Assembly (NCBI RefSeq): GCF_004365355.1
Contig: NZ_SODP01000002.1
Coordinates: 1,857,846-1,921,845 of the forward strand
Length of the DNA: 64,000 nucleotides
From: Kribbella pratensis
GTDB lineage: Bacteria; Actinomycetota; Actinomycetes; Propionibacteriales; Kribbellaceae
Direction of reading: 5' to 3'
In this document: positions 41,419-50,322 of the stretch, one piece after another
How the letters are laid out: every line of letters starts with the position of its first letter
Position numbering within the stretch: the first letter of the stretch is position 1
Notes under the pieces: generated by a model
What the model saw: only the letters and a program-made list of their open reading frames with translations
Told to the model about the DNA's origin: nothing
Database searches by the model: none
Position numbers and translations under genes: made by a program

Positions 41419-43011
41419 ATGAACCACCACCCACCCAGTCCGGTCGGCCGCGCGCTCACGGTCGTGCTGGGTGCGCTGCCGTTCACGGTGATCACGCTGC
41501 TGGTGTTCGAGCACTGGCCGCCGCTGGCGCGCTGGGACCAGTCGGTCGCCGACCGAGTCGCTTCGTACGGCGCCGTGCACGAGAGCGTCGTCGACTTCTG
41601 GCAGGTCGTCGGGGCGGTCGTGCTGCCGTGGACGTCGCGGGCGGTGATCGTGATCGTCGCGGCGTACCTCTGGCATCGCCGCGCCCGCTTGCTGACGTTC
41701 TGGCTGCTCACGTCGGCGGCCGCCGAGCTCGTGCTGGTCCAAGTGGTTCAACAGATCTTCGAGCGCGAGCCGCCGGCCCAGATGCTGGTCACGGCGAGCG
41801 GCTACTCGTACGTGTCCGGTCACGCGACGGCCGCGTTCGTGATGGCCGGCGCGCTCGGCGTCGTACTGCCGTCGGTGCGGGGTTGGCGGCGACGGTTCCG
41901 GCTGCTGGTCCTGCTGCCGGTGATCGCGGTGGTGTGGATCGTGTCGGCCGACCGGATCGCGTTGAACGTCCACTACGTGTCCGACGTACTCGGCGGCTGG
42001 GCGCTCGGTCTGGCCATCCTGACCGCGACGTCGATCGGGTTCGGTCTCCGACCGGGGCTGCGCCGCCGCCGACGTCGTACGCCGTCAGATGGCGACGGTA
42101 CGGCGGCTCCCCCGCGGGCAGCCGTGATCGTCAACCCGATCAAGGTCGGCGACGGCGTCGCGTTCCGCCGGAAGGTCACGCGAGCCCTCGAGGTCCGTGG
42201 GTACGACGAGCCGCTGTGGCTGGAGACCCGCGAGGACGACGCCGGCAACGCGATGGCCAAGCAGGCGATCGAGTACGAATCGGATCTGGTGCTGGTCGCG
42301 GGAGGCGACGGCACGGTCCGGGTGGTCTGCTCAGCGCTCGCGCACACCGGCATCCCGGTCGGCGTGATCCCGGCCGGCACCGGCAATCTGCTGGCCCGCA
42401 ACCTGCACATCCCGCTCGACCTGGACGACGCCCTCGAGCGGACGCTGGAAGGCCGCGACCGCCGGATCGACCTGGTCCGGGTGCACGGCGATCAGCTGGA
42501 CACGGACCACTTCGCTGTGATGGCCGGCCTGGGGCTGGACGCCGCGATCATCTCCGACGCGCCGCCGCATCTGAAGAAGCAGATCGGCTGGACGGCGTAC
42601 CTGGTGTCGGCCGCGAAGAACATCAACCATCCGTCGGTGCGGGTGAGCCTGGCGCTGGACGACGCGGAGCCACTCGAACGACGGGTCCGGACGGTCGTGG
42701 TCGGGAACGTCGGGATGCTGCAGGCGAACATCCCGCTGCTGCCTGACGCACGGCCGGACGACGGCCTGCTGGACGTGGTCGTGATCGCACCGAGGCGGGT
42801 GACGCAATGGCCGATCGTCCTCTGGCGCCTGATGACGCGGACCAACCGGACGGACATGTACCTCGAGCGCTTCACCGGCCGGAAGGTGGAGATCCACGCA
42901 GCCGTCGACGTCCAACGCCAACTCGACGGCGACCCCATCGGCCCAGGCCGCTACTTGGTGTGTGAGATCGAGCCCGGCGCACTAACCGCCCGAGTCCCCA
43001 AGCGCAGGTAG
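41419..43011 (+). CDS. PAP2 phosphatase-diacylglycerol kinase fusion
   Basis: A 530-residue fusion. The N-terminal 210 residues form a PAP2/LPP membrane domain with about six helices. Its phosphatase motifs are present as GYSYVSGHATAAFVM (PSGH-like, with VSGH) and RIALNVHYVSDVLGGW. After a basic linker (RRRRRRTPSDGDG) the cytosolic C-terminal half is a lipid kinase: VIVNPIKVGDG, LVAGGDGTVRVVCSALAH and VIPAGTGNLLARNL. One polypeptide thus carries a lipid phosphatase and a DAG/sphingosine-type kinase, opposite chemistries on phosphatidic acid-like lipids. It may recycle undecaprenyl or diacylglycerol phosphates. ATG 41419 has a GGGGG-type site. Confidence 0.9.
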   Translation: MNHHPPSPVGRALTVVLGALPFTVITLLVFEHWPPLARWDQSVADRVASYGAVHESVVDFWQVVGAVVLPWTSRAVIVIVAAYLWHRRARLLTFWLLTSAAAELVLVQVVQQIFEREPPAQMLVTASGYSYVSGHATAAFVMAGALGVVLPSVRGWRRRFRLLVLLPVIAVVWIVSADRIALNVHYVSDVLGGWALGLAILTATSIGFGLRPGLRRRRRRTPSDGDGTAAPPRAAVIVNPIKVGDGVAFRRKVTRALEVRGYDEPLWLETREDDAGNAMAKQAIEYESDLVLVAGGDGTVRVVCSALAHTGIPVGVIPAGTGNLLARNLHIPLDLDDALERTLEGRDRRIDLVRVHGDQLDTDHFAVMAGLGLDAAIISDAPPHLKKQIGWTAYLVSAAKNINHPSVRVSLALDDAEPLERRVRTVVVGNVGMLQANIPLLPDARPDDGLLDVVVIAPRRVTQWPIVLWRLMTRTNRTDMYLERFTGRKVEIHAAVDVQRQLDGDPIGPGRYLVCEIEPGALTARVPKRR

Positions 43012-43050
43012 CCACCCCGCCAGAAGACCCCGACGGCGGGCCGGGGGGGT

Positions 43051-43130
43051 GGGTTTCGTGGCCTGGGCCGGTTCAGGCGGTCTGGTTGGTGGGCTTCGCG
43101 GCCTGGGCCGGTTCAGGCGGTCCGGTTGCC
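43051..43130. repeat. Two tandem 40-bp direct repeats
   Basis: 43051-43090 and 43091-43130 match at 36 or so of 40 positions, sharing GCCTGGGCCGGTTCAGGCGG exactly. The second copy contains the stop codon and last codons of the downstream minus-strand membrane-protein gene, so the first looks like a duplicated gene end. Confidence 0.88.
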
Positions 43131-43781
43131 GACTTGATGCTCTCGGGCGAGCGCATCCAGCCAGACCGCCAGGCCCTCGAGGTCATTTACGTGATCCCCT
43201 CCCACGGAGATCTGCCGCTTTCGGCGATCCACGGCCGGGACGACGGTGACGAACCCGACCCACCCGCGAGACGCGTCTACCGGACGGCGCGGATCGGACG
43301 GGCGCCGGCGCCGGGAGCTCGGGCTTTCGATGGCCGTGATCTCGTCCCAGGTGAGACGTTTCCGGCCGAGCGATACCCCGCTCCTGTCCACGATCAGAAT
43401 CGGCCGACCTGAGAGGGAGATCCGGGCATACATCCAGACCACCGGAACCGCGGTCGGCACCGCGACCACGCAGAAGAGCGGCCACCATCGCCAACTCTGC
43501 CGACCAAGCGCGGCAGATACGACGGAAGCAACCTCGTTCGCGACCAAGAACCCGTAGAGCACCGCCTTCAGCGCCGTAACCCTCCGCCGCGGCGGAATCC
43601 GCACCTCACCTGCCCGCCCGAACTCCGCCGCCCAGTCAGCTGGCCCCAGCCCAGTCCCCACACCCCACCGCCTCCAGGCACCATCGAAGTCCCGGCCCCC
43701 GGACCTTCCCGCTGATGGTAAAGGAGCCAAACCCTCAACGCACCACAGCAGCAGCGCACGGCCGCCGCCGCCAAACCACAC
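43113..43781 (-). CDS. Membrane protein with PH-like C-terminal domain, unknown
   Basis: About 222 residues. Two hydrophobic helices (LKAVLYGFLVANEVASVVSA and LFCVVAVPTAVPVVWMYARI) lie near residues 69-115. The soluble tail reads PILIVDRSGVSLGRKRLTWD, EITAIE and later KRQISVGGDHVNDLEGLAVW, the pattern of actinobacterial PH-domain-like membrane proteins. The first 55 residues are low complexity, so the true start may be internal; the GTG at 43781 is the longest choice. The function is unknown. Its 3' end is part of a 40-bp duplication. Confidence 0.6.
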   Translation of the reverse strand: MWFGGGGRALLLWCVEGLAPLPSAGRSGGRDFDGAWRRWGVGTGLGPADWAAEFGRAGEVRIPPRRRVTALKAVLYGFLVANEVASVVSAALGRQSWRWWPLFCVVAVPTAVPVVWMYARISLSGRPILIVDRSGVSLGRKRLTWDEITAIESPSSRRRRPSDPRRPVDASRGWVGFVTVVPAVDRRKRQISVGGDHVNDLEGLAVWLDALAREHQVGNRTA

Positions 43782-43807
43782 TCCTCACCCCCACAGCCCA
43801 CAGGAGA

Positions 43808-43899
43808 CATGGCATCCATGGCATCCACGGCATGCACGCCATCCACGGCAGCACGGCAGCACGGCAGCACGGCAGCACGGCAGCACGGCAGCACGGCAG
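43808..43899. repeat. Compound microsatellite (9-bp then 8-bp units)
   Basis: Four 9-base units of the CATGGCATC type (43808-43843) pass into seven perfect copies of CACGGCAG (43844-43899). An 8-base period shifts the frame with each unit, so a change in copy number would switch any frame crossing it. Confidence 0.9.
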
Positions 43900-43907
43900 C
43901 CAGCTAG

Positions 43908-44370
43908 CAGTCACCCCCGGGTGGCAGCCCGTGCACCTGGCGGGTAGCCAGACGGTCCCGGTGGCAGCCGGGACGGTGCGGGTGGCAGCCGGAAGATCCC
44001 CACGCAGTCCGAGGATCCCGACGGCAGCCGGACGCCGCGACCGAAGAAGACCTCGCCGGTACGACGTTCGCCGCCGCCAAGGCGCGGCGCCGCAGCCGGA
44101 GCACCCGGAGGGTAGCCGGAAGGGTGCACCGGCGCTCAGCCAGGGGTGGGCGGGAGCGCCCGGAGCGGGTGCACCGAAGGAGCGCAAAGACGGAAGGCGA
44201 CCGCGCGGCACGCGGGAGGCCGCTCATCACTCTCCCCGTCGTCACGCTCACAACAGGCTGGTCAGCCGCTCAGCAGTCACCCGCGGGCGGCAACCCGCAC
44301 ACCCGGCGGTAGCCGGAAGAACCCGGCTGTAGCCGGAAAGGATGCACCGGCGGTAGCCGGGGGGTGGGTG
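43908..44370. repeat. Degenerate GGTAGCCGG-type minisatellite region
   Basis: A noncoding stretch with many variants of GGTGGCAGCCGG and GGTAGCCGGAAG at about 21-base spacing. A 40-base block starting AGCAGTCACCC occurs near both ends (43907 and 44272) as a diverged direct repeat. No supported gene lies in 43782-44457. On the minus strand some frames read short SGYPPGA-type repeats, but none has a credible start. Confidence 0.65.
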
Positions 44371-44457
44371 GGGTGCGGGCGTAGTGGGTGCGCCGAGGAG
44401 TGGAGCGGCGAGAGGCGGCTGCGGAGCGCGGGCGAGTGCGGGCCAGGCGGGGCGGCC

Positions 44458-44934
44458 TTAGTTGACTGTTGGGCCGGATTCTTTGTGGAGGGTGTCGATG
44501 GCTTCTTCTTCTTCCGGCGAGAGTTTGGATTCGCTGGTGAAGGACTTGATTTCCTTGGCGTACGTGCGGGCGTCGGCGCGGCTGTTGATCGACGTGAGGA
44601 CGACGCCGTCGCCGTTGTTGTCGAGGATTGCCATGGACCACGACAGTTTTCCGCCGGTTTCGCCGAAGGCGTCGTACCGGACGACGGCGAGGTGCTGGAG
44701 GGTGTCCTTCAGTTCGGCACGGGTGACGGCGAGTTCCTTGCCGAGTTTGCGGAGTTCGGACTTCACCGTGCCGGGCTTGGGTTCGGGCTCGGGTGCGGGT
44801 TCCGGCTCGGGGAGTGGAGCGGGCGCGGACGACGTGTCGGTCCGGGCCCGCAGGGCCTGGATCGCGAAGACCAGGGCAAGCACCGCCACGAACAGGGCAG
44901 CGACCCCGAAGGCACCGGCTAACGTCGAAGACAC
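44458..44934 (-). CDS. DUF4446 family membrane-anchored protein
   Basis: A 158-residue protein with one N-terminal membrane helix (FGVAALFVAVLALVFAIQAL, about 9-28), a Pro/Glu-rich linker and a soluble DUF4446 domain: HLAVVRYDAFGETGGKLSWS then MAILDNNGDGVVLTSINSR. The DNNGDG turn is the family signature. The function is unknown in the family. TAGGCT lies seven bases before the GTG, so it is probably leaderless. It is divergent from larB. Confidence 0.88.
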   Translation of the reverse strand: MSSTLAGAFGVAALFVAVLALVFAIQALRARTDTSSAPAPLPEPEPAPEPEPKPGTVKSELRKLGKELAVTRAELKDTLQHLAVVRYDAFGETGGKLSWSMAILDNNGDGVVLTSINSRADARTYAKEIKSFTSESKLSPEEEEAIDTLHKESGPTVN

Positions 44935-44963
44935 GCACGAGAGCCTAAAGCATCCGGTGTTAT

Positions 44964-44979
44964 GCCTGAGTGTTCAGGC
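44964..44979. promoter_or_regulatory. Dyad GCCTGA-4-TCAGGC between DUF4446 and larB
   Basis: Perfect 6-bp arms lie in the 111-base divergent promoter region, about 30 bases upstream of the DUF4446 start. The dyad may be an operator for either gene. Confidence 0.4.
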
Positions 44980-45045
44980 GATCGCACAGCGTGTGTGAGT
45001 GGGACGGATGCGGCACCTCGGGCCGGGGCAACGTAGATTCGCGGC

Positions 45046-45762
45046 GTGACACATTTGCCTGATCAGGGCCCACAACCGGGCGTCCACGACCTCGGATATG
45101 CCCGCCTCGACACCGACCGCTTGGAGCGTACCGGCGACGCCGAAGTCGTCTACGGAGCCGGCAAGACGCCGTCTCAGGTGGTGGAACTGCTGCGCACACT
45201 GCACGCCACGCACCCCGGACACGCCGTCCTCGCGACCCGGCTGACCGAAGAGGCGCAGGAGGCGGTGACCGCTGCGCTGCCGGAAGCTGTCGTTGATCCG
45301 GTCGGGCGTACGGCGGTCCTCGGCGAGCCCGGCGCACTGCGCGGAACCGTCGCCGTGGTTGCTGCTGGTACCTCGGATGCGCCGGTTGCGGCTGAGGCGG
45401 CGACGACTGCTCGCGTCTTCGGCGCTGACGTGGACGTCATCACGGACGTCGGTGTGGCTGGACTGCACCGGGTGCTCGGCGTACGGGAGCGGCTGAACGC
45501 CGCGGACTGCTTGATCGTCGTGGCCGGTATGGAGGGTGCGCTGCCCAGCGTCGTCGGCGGACTGGTCGGCGTACCGCTGGTGGCTGTGCCGACGTCGGTC
45601 GGGTACGGCGCATCGTTCGGCGGACTGGCTGCGCTGCTCGGGATGCTGAACTCGTGTGCGCCTGGGGTGTCGGTCGTGAACATCGACAACGGATTCGGCG
45701 CCGGGGTCTTCGCCGCTCGGGTCGCCCGCCAGTCCGTTCCGCGTGAAACGAAGGAAGCCTGA
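45046..45762 (+). CDS. larB: Nickel-pincer cofactor biosynthesis protein LarB
   Basis: A 238-residue carboxylase/hydrolase that converts nicotinic acid adenine dinucleotide to the dicarboxylated mononucleotide, the first step to the nickel-pincer nucleotide of lactate racemase-type enzymes. The PurE-like core reads VVAAGTSDAPVAAEAATTAR, and LIVVAGMEGALPSVVGGLVG and ALLGMLNSCAPGVSVVNIDN are family signatures. TAGATT six bases before the GTG implies a leaderless mRNA. Its stop and the larC start share one base. larE and larA are not in the window. Confidence 0.93.
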   Translation: MTHLPDQGPQPGVHDLGYARLDTDRLERTGDAEVVYGAGKTPSQVVELLRTLHATHPGHAVLATRLTEEAQEAVTAALPEAVVDPVGRTAVLGEPGALRGTVAVVAAGTSDAPVAAEAATTARVFGADVDVITDVGVAGLHRVLGVRERLNAADCLIVVAGMEGALPSVVGGLVGVPLVAVPTSVGYGASFGGLAALLGMLNSCAPGVSVVNIDNGFGAGVFAARVARQSVPRETKEA

Positions 45763-47099
45763 TGCGCATCGCTTGGCTCGACTGCTCCGCCGGCGCCTCC
45801 GGGGACATGCTCCTGGGCGCGTTCATCGCCGCCGGGGCCGACCTGGCGGCCATCAACACCGCAGTGGCCGCCGTGGATCCGTCCCTCTCGGTCACGGTCA
45901 CCCAAACCGCCCGCCACCAGATCGCCGCCACCAAAGCCACGGTCGAGGTCAACGGCGAGCCCCACCCAGAGAACACTCCAGACGCCGGCCACGGCCACGC
46001 AGCAGGCCACGGCCACACCCACGCCGCTGACGAAGCGGCCGAGCACGAGCACGCCGACGCAGCGGGTCATGGACACGGGCACAGGCACGACGACGCCGGG
46101 CATGGGGCGGACCATGTGCACTCCGGCCCCACGCGGGCGTGGGCGGACGTTCGGCGGCTGCTCGAGGATGCAGCGCTGAACGATGCAGTGCGGAGGCGGG
46201 CTCTCGATACCTTCGCGCGACTCGCGAGGGCTGAGGCTGCCGCTCACGGCGTCGAGCCGGACACCGTGCACTTCCACGAGGTCGGCGCGCTGGATGCGAT
46301 CGCGGACATCGTCGGCGTAGCCGCGGCGTCCGTCTCGCTGGACCTGGACCGGATCGTCGTGTCGACGGTCGTGCTGGGCGGCGGACGGCAGGTTCGCGGT
46401 CAGCATGGCGGGATCCCGATCCCCGGCCCGGCGGTCCTCGCGATCATGTCCGAGGCGCAAGCACCGGTCACCGGCGGCACAGCGCCGTACGAGATGACGA
46501 CGCCGACCGGCGCGGCCCTGCTGGCCAGCCTGGCGGACGAGTACGGGACGCTCCCGCCGATGCGGATCCAGCAGACCGGCATCGGCGCCGGCGGGCGCGA
46601 CCCGGTCGAGGTGCCGAACATTCTGCGCGTCGTGCTCGGCGAATCGACCGAGAGCTCCGCAACCGAGCTCGTCTACGAGACGAACGTCGACGATCTCGAC
46701 CCGCGGATCTGGCCGCAGGTCCTCGCCCGGCTGATGGAAGCCGGCGCCGCGGACGCGTGGCTGACGCCGATCCTGATGAAGAAGGGCCGCCCGGCGCACA
46801 CGCTCTCGGTCCTTGTCGGCAGCGCGAACGCCGAGATGGTCCGAGCGGTGATCCTGTCCGAGACCTCTGCGATCGGCCTGCGTGAGTTCGGCATCCGCAA
46901 GCACGCTGCGGACCGCGAGTTCACCACGGTCGACGTCGAGGGCCAGAGCATCCACGTCAAGATCGCGCGGTACGGCGGTCAGGTGGTCAACGTGCAGCCG
47001 GAGTACGACGACGTGGCCGCCGCCGCGAACGCGCTGAAGAAGCCGGTCAAGAGCATCCTCGCGAAGGCCGTCGCAGCGGGCCACGACCTCTGGAACTAG
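45762..47099 (+). CDS. larC: Nickel insertion protein LarC (single-frame)
   Basis: A 445-residue CTP-dependent nickel insertase for the pincer cofactor. It begins with the family motif WLDCSAGASGDMLLGAF. A very His-rich region (about residues 67-125, e.g. GHGHAAGHGHTHAADE) should store nickel. Then come PDTVHFHEVGALDAIADIVG and, in the C-terminal half, VYETNVDDLDPRIWPQVLAR. In some bacteria LarC is split and joined by ribosomal frameshifting; here it is one continuous frame. It is coupled to larB. Confidence 0.93.
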   Translation: MRIAWLDCSAGASGDMLLGAFIAAGADLAAINTAVAAVDPSLSVTVTQTARHQIAATKATVEVNGEPHPENTPDAGHGHAAGHGHTHAADEAAEHEHADAAGHGHGHRHDDAGHGADHVHSGPTRAWADVRRLLEDAALNDAVRRRALDTFARLARAEAAAHGVEPDTVHFHEVGALDAIADIVGVAAASVSLDLDRIVVSTVVLGGGRQVRGQHGGIPIPGPAVLAIMSEAQAPVTGGTAPYEMTTPTGAALLASLADEYGTLPPMRIQQTGIGAGGRDPVEVPNILRVVLGESTESSATELVYETNVDDLDPRIWPQVLARLMEAGAADAWLTPILMKKGRPAHTLSVLVGSANAEMVRAVILSETSAIGLREFGIRKHAADREFTTVDVEGQSIHVKIARYGGQVVNVQPEYDDVAAAANALKKPVKSILAKAVAAGHDLWN

Positions 47100-47102
47100 C
47101 GA

Positions 47103-47132
47103 GAACTACAGCGAACTAGAACGAACTACAGC
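47103..47132. repeat. Three 10-bp repeats at a convergent gene junction
   Basis: GAACTACAGC, GAACTAGAAC and GAACTACAGC lie head to tail just after the larC stop and cover the stop codon of the mannosyltransferase gene. They share the GAACT core with the 13-bp array at the left edge of the window. Confidence 0.7.
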
Positions 47133-48670
47133 GCTTCGGCCTTCTGCGGGACGGCTTTCTGTTTGCGGCGCGGCCAGTCGTACGGCCACCACTGCGCACC
47201 ACTGCGTCGCGCCCAGACGATCAACCCGATCAGCACCGCCAGCTCGACTGCGGGGCAGAGAGTGTCCCGCAGCCGAGCGCTGAAGAACTCGAGCGAGTCC
47301 GACAGACTCGCCGCGACCTGCCGCGCGTTCGGGTCGCGGCCCGGCACGTACGCGATCGCGAGCATCGTCGTACGGACGACCATCAGGCCGTCCACCTTCG
47401 ACGCGGCAACGGCGGCGAGAGCGACCCAGGCGATCACGTCGTACCAGGGCAATGAGTACATCGCGGTGAGGACCCAGGCGATCGCGTAGATCGCGGTGTA
47501 CCGGATCGCGGCCGGCGTCGGGTCGTCGGGATGCGTCTGCGGGACCAGCGACTTCGGGAACACCTGAGACAGCAGGATCGCGACCACGATCAGGCCGACC
47601 CACGCGAGGATCGCCAGGAAGGTCCGGACCAGCCCGTTCGGCAGGAAGAGCGTGAAGAAGCTCAGCAGCACCTTGTGCGGCGTGCCGGTCGAGATGAACG
47701 ACGTCTGGGACCGAGCCTGCTGGAACGCCTGCAGCCCGACGATCGCGTACAGACCGCCCATCGCGATCGCACCGCCGCCGCAGAAGAACGCGGCCTTCCG
47801 CCGATCCGCACGCAGCGCCCACAGCATGGCGACGCCGACCAGGCCGATCGACAGCTTGGTGCAGCCCGCGACGCCGATCAGGATGCCTGCCAGGAACACG
47901 TGCCGCCGGAACAGCACCAGCGCGATCACCGCGAACATCACCGCGATCGCGTCGTTGTGGGCGCCGGCCAGCACCGACCACAGGATCAGCGGGTTCGCGA
48001 GGCCGAGCATGATCACGCGACGCCGGGCCGGCAGGTCCTTGCCAACCAGCTTGACCAGCAGGAGGCCGGTGACCACCAGGCTGATCGCGATCGACAACTG
48101 CAGCATCCACACGGTGAGCTGCGCGGAGTCGCCGCCGATCAGCGACGAGAGCCACTGGATCCAGGTCGCGATCGGCCCGTACACACTGCGCGCGCCCTGC
48201 CACGGCCGCTCGGTCGCGGCGATGACCGGGTCGTACCCGAGCCGGATCGTGTCCGCGGGCGAAGCCGTGTACGGGTCGCCGCCGAGCGCCATGATCCGCC
48301 CGTACGCCGCGTAGATCAGCACGTCGCCGGAAGCCATGGGTGGCACCAACGTGATGGCCGCGATCGTACCGATGCCTAAGGCAATCAATCGGTCGACGCG
48401 CGGTGCCCAGCCGTGCCGGAGCGCCTTGGTGGCAAGGAAAACGCCGTACCCGCCGAGCGCGATCGCGACGTAGATCATCACTGACACGAGCCAGTCGTTG
48501 GCGTGCGCGTCGAACCAGTACGACGGGAGCCAAGGGTGCCGGCCGGTCAGCGTCAGCACCACGACGGACGGTCCGAGCAGGCCGACCGCGACGATCAGCG
48601 CCGTACTGACCAGGTAGAGGGCGACGGCCCGGCGACCGTACTTCTTGCCGAGCTGGAGATCAGTGCTCAT
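47126..48670 (-). CDS. Polyprenol-phosphomannose-dependent mannosyltransferase, MptB-like
   Basis: A 514-residue GT-C-type membrane enzyme with about 12 helices. The first outer loop carries the acidic site SGDVLIYAAYGRIMALGGDP, where Asp is the likely catalytic residue, and NPLILWSVLAGAHNDAIAVM is a second hallmark. The MptA/MptB family adds alpha-1,6-mannose from polyprenol-phosphomannose to lipoglycans of the cell envelope. The basic tail WPRRKQKAVPQKAEAL is cytosolic. It overlaps the upstream GT2 gene by four bases. Confidence 0.85.
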   Translation of the reverse strand: MSTDLQLGKKYGRRAVALYLVSTALIVAVGLLGPSVVVLTLTGRHPWLPSYWFDAHANDWLVSVMIYVAIALGGYGVFLATKALRHGWAPRVDRLIALGIGTIAAITLVPPMASGDVLIYAAYGRIMALGGDPYTASPADTIRLGYDPVIAATERPWQGARSVYGPIATWIQWLSSLIGGDSAQLTVWMLQLSIAISLVVTGLLLVKLVGKDLPARRRVIMLGLANPLILWSVLAGAHNDAIAVMFAVIALVLFRRHVFLAGILIGVAGCTKLSIGLVGVAMLWALRADRRKAAFFCGGGAIAMGGLYAIVGLQAFQQARSQTSFISTGTPHKVLLSFFTLFLPNGLVRTFLAILAWVGLIVVAILLSQVFPKSLVPQTHPDDPTPAAIRYTAIYAIAWVLTAMYSLPWYDVIAWVALAAVAASKVDGLMVVRTTMLAIAYVPGRDPNARQVAASLSDSLEFFSARLRDTLCPAVELAVLIGLIVWARRSGAQWWPYDWPRRKQKAVPQKAEAL

Positions 48671-49473
48671 TGCGCGGACTTCCGCGGGAAGAGACTGCGG
48701 AGCGACGGGCCACCACCGTCCGCGGGGAGTGCACTGCGTGCGGCGAGCGCGCGCCGGACGTGCAAGTACTGCTTCGCGCGGTGCAGTTGACCGCGCAGAT
48801 CAGACCCGGTCGCCCGGTGCCGGACGTCGATCGGCACTTCGAGAATGCGGAAGCCCTTCCGACCGAGGTCGATCGTCAGGGCGGTCTCGACCCCGAACCC
48901 GGCGGCCAGCGGCACGGCGGAATCGAACGCGGCGCGCGTCAAACAGCGCTGGCCGGACAACGGCTGCTCAGGCGCCCAGCCGATCGCCTCCTCGATCCCG
49001 GCGCGCGACAGCCGTACGACGAAGCCGTGGCCGCCGGCCTTGGACCCGTCGGCCCGGACTTGTGCAGGCAGCGTGCCGATGGTCATGTCCGCTCGGCCGG
49101 TCTGCACCGGCTCGATCAACGGGCCCGCGCCGGACGCGGTGTCGGTCAGGTCGGCGTCGAGGAACAGCAGGTGCCGCGCGCGGGCTCCGTCGCGCTGGGC
49201 GACCGCGGCCGCGCCGGTCTCCATCGCGGCTGCCTTGCCGCGGTTGCGCTCGTGGCGGACCACGACGGCACCGGCGCGCTCTGCGGCCTCCGCCGTACCG
49301 TCCGTCGAGCCGTCGTCGACGACCACGACCAGGTCCACCCCGATGATCTTGTGCACCGCGTCGACGGTCGCCGCGATCCGGTCGGCCTCGTCCTTCGCCG
49401 GGATCACACAGGCGACGGCGCGCTCGAACGGCTCGGGGGACACGTCGTTGTTGGGCACAGCATGACCGGACAC
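48667..49473 (-). CDS. Family 2 glycosyltransferase
   Basis: A 268-residue GT-A enzyme. The nucleotide-sugar site reads ACVIPAKDEADRIAATVDAV then LVVVVDDGSTDGTAEAAERA, and the metal-binding DxD is in LLFLDADLTD (near residue 106). The acceptor side has LSGQRCLTRAAFDSAV. It lacks membrane helices. Coupling to the mannosyltransferase gene (4-base overlap) suggests that it makes the lipid-linked sugar donor or a precursor, for example in the manner of a polyprenol-phosphate glycosyltransferase; this is inferred. Confidence 0.87.
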   Translation of the reverse strand: MSGHAVPNNDVSPEPFERAVACVIPAKDEADRIAATVDAVHKIIGVDLVVVVDDGSTDGTAEAAERAGAVVVRHERNRGKAAAMETGAAAVAQRDGARARHLLFLDADLTDTASGAGPLIEPVQTGRADMTIGTLPAQVRADGSKAGGHGFVVRLSRAGIEEAIGWAPEQPLSGQRCLTRAAFDSAVPLAAGFGVETALTIDLGRKGFRILEVPIDVRHRATGSDLRGQLHRAKQYLHVRRALAARSALPADGGGPSLRSLFPRKSAQ

Positions 49474-49672
49474 AGCACCGCAGCCTAGTTCCTCTCCAGC
49501 CGATCGACCTCGTCAGCGTCGGCCGACTGTGGATATTCATTCTTTCGTACGACGTGCCGGCCGGCCAGGCAAGCTGGTGGATATCGGCCAGGTGGCAGAT
49601 GTTCCGGGGTCGTTGCGGCGGCAGGATTTCTGGTGTCAGGCACACCGGATCGAAACCGAAAGAGGTACCGAA

Positions 49673-50260
49673 ATGACCCGCACAGTGACCGCCAACATCT
49701 CGCTCTCGCTCGACGGACGGGTGAACGGCGCAGGCGGCGACTACGACATGAGCTGGATCGTCCCCCACGCGATCACCGAGGGTGCCCGCGACCACATGAT
49801 CCGGGTGACCGAGCCGGCCACGACGGTGCTGCTCGGCCGCAAGAACTACCAGGGCTTCGGCGGCTTCTGGCCCGCGGTGGCCGACGACGAGAACGCGGCA
49901 CCGCAGGACCGGGCCTTCTCGCGCTGGCTGAACGAGACCGAGAAGGTGGTCTTCTCGACGACGACGACCGAGACGCCGTGGCAGAACTCCCGGATCGCGG
50001 ACGGCGAGCCGGCGGATGTGGTCAAGGAACTGCGCGCCCAGGAAGGCGGCGACATCATCGTCCTGGCCAGCACGAGCGTGATCCAGGCCCTGCTCGCCGC
50101 CGACGAGGTGGACCGGCTGAGCATCACCCTCGACCCTGAGCTCGTCGGCGGCGGCGCTCGCCTGTTCGAGGACGGCCTCCCCGCCACCTCCTGGAAACTC
50201 AGCACCTCCACCCCCACCGAATCCGGCGCCCTCTGCCTCCTCTACGACCGCGTTCGCTGA
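49673..50260 (+). CDS. Dihydrofolate reductase-like (RibD_C) protein
   Basis: A 195-residue RibD_C/DHFR-like protein: it begins TVTANISLSLDGRVNGAGGD, has TVLLGRKNYQGFGGFWPAV, and GGDIIVLASTSVIQALLAADEVDRLSI-type NADPH region near 120-145. It is a distant paralogue of the protein at 16.8-17.5 kb but has no ArsR partner. AGAGGT six bases before the ATG sets the start. The substrate is unknown. Confidence 0.87.
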   Translation: MTRTVTANISLSLDGRVNGAGGDYDMSWIVPHAITEGARDHMIRVTEPATTVLLGRKNYQGFGGFWPAVADDENAAPQDRAFSRWLNETEKVVFSTTTTETPWQNSRIADGEPADVVKELRAQEGGDIIVLASTSVIQALLAADEVDRLSITLDPELVGGGARLFEDGLPATSWKLSTSTPTESGALCLLYDRVR

Positions 50261-50322
50261 CGCCCTCCCCGCCGAGCGGAGCGAGGCGGGTAGTTGGTTT
50301 CTGCATTTGGTTGTTCTGGGAT

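Noticed and set aside
45174..47084. A 636-codon minus-strand frame opposite larB and larC
   Set aside because: It is an antisense shadow: its residues are Arg/Asp-rich without family motifs while larB and larC match known families throughout.
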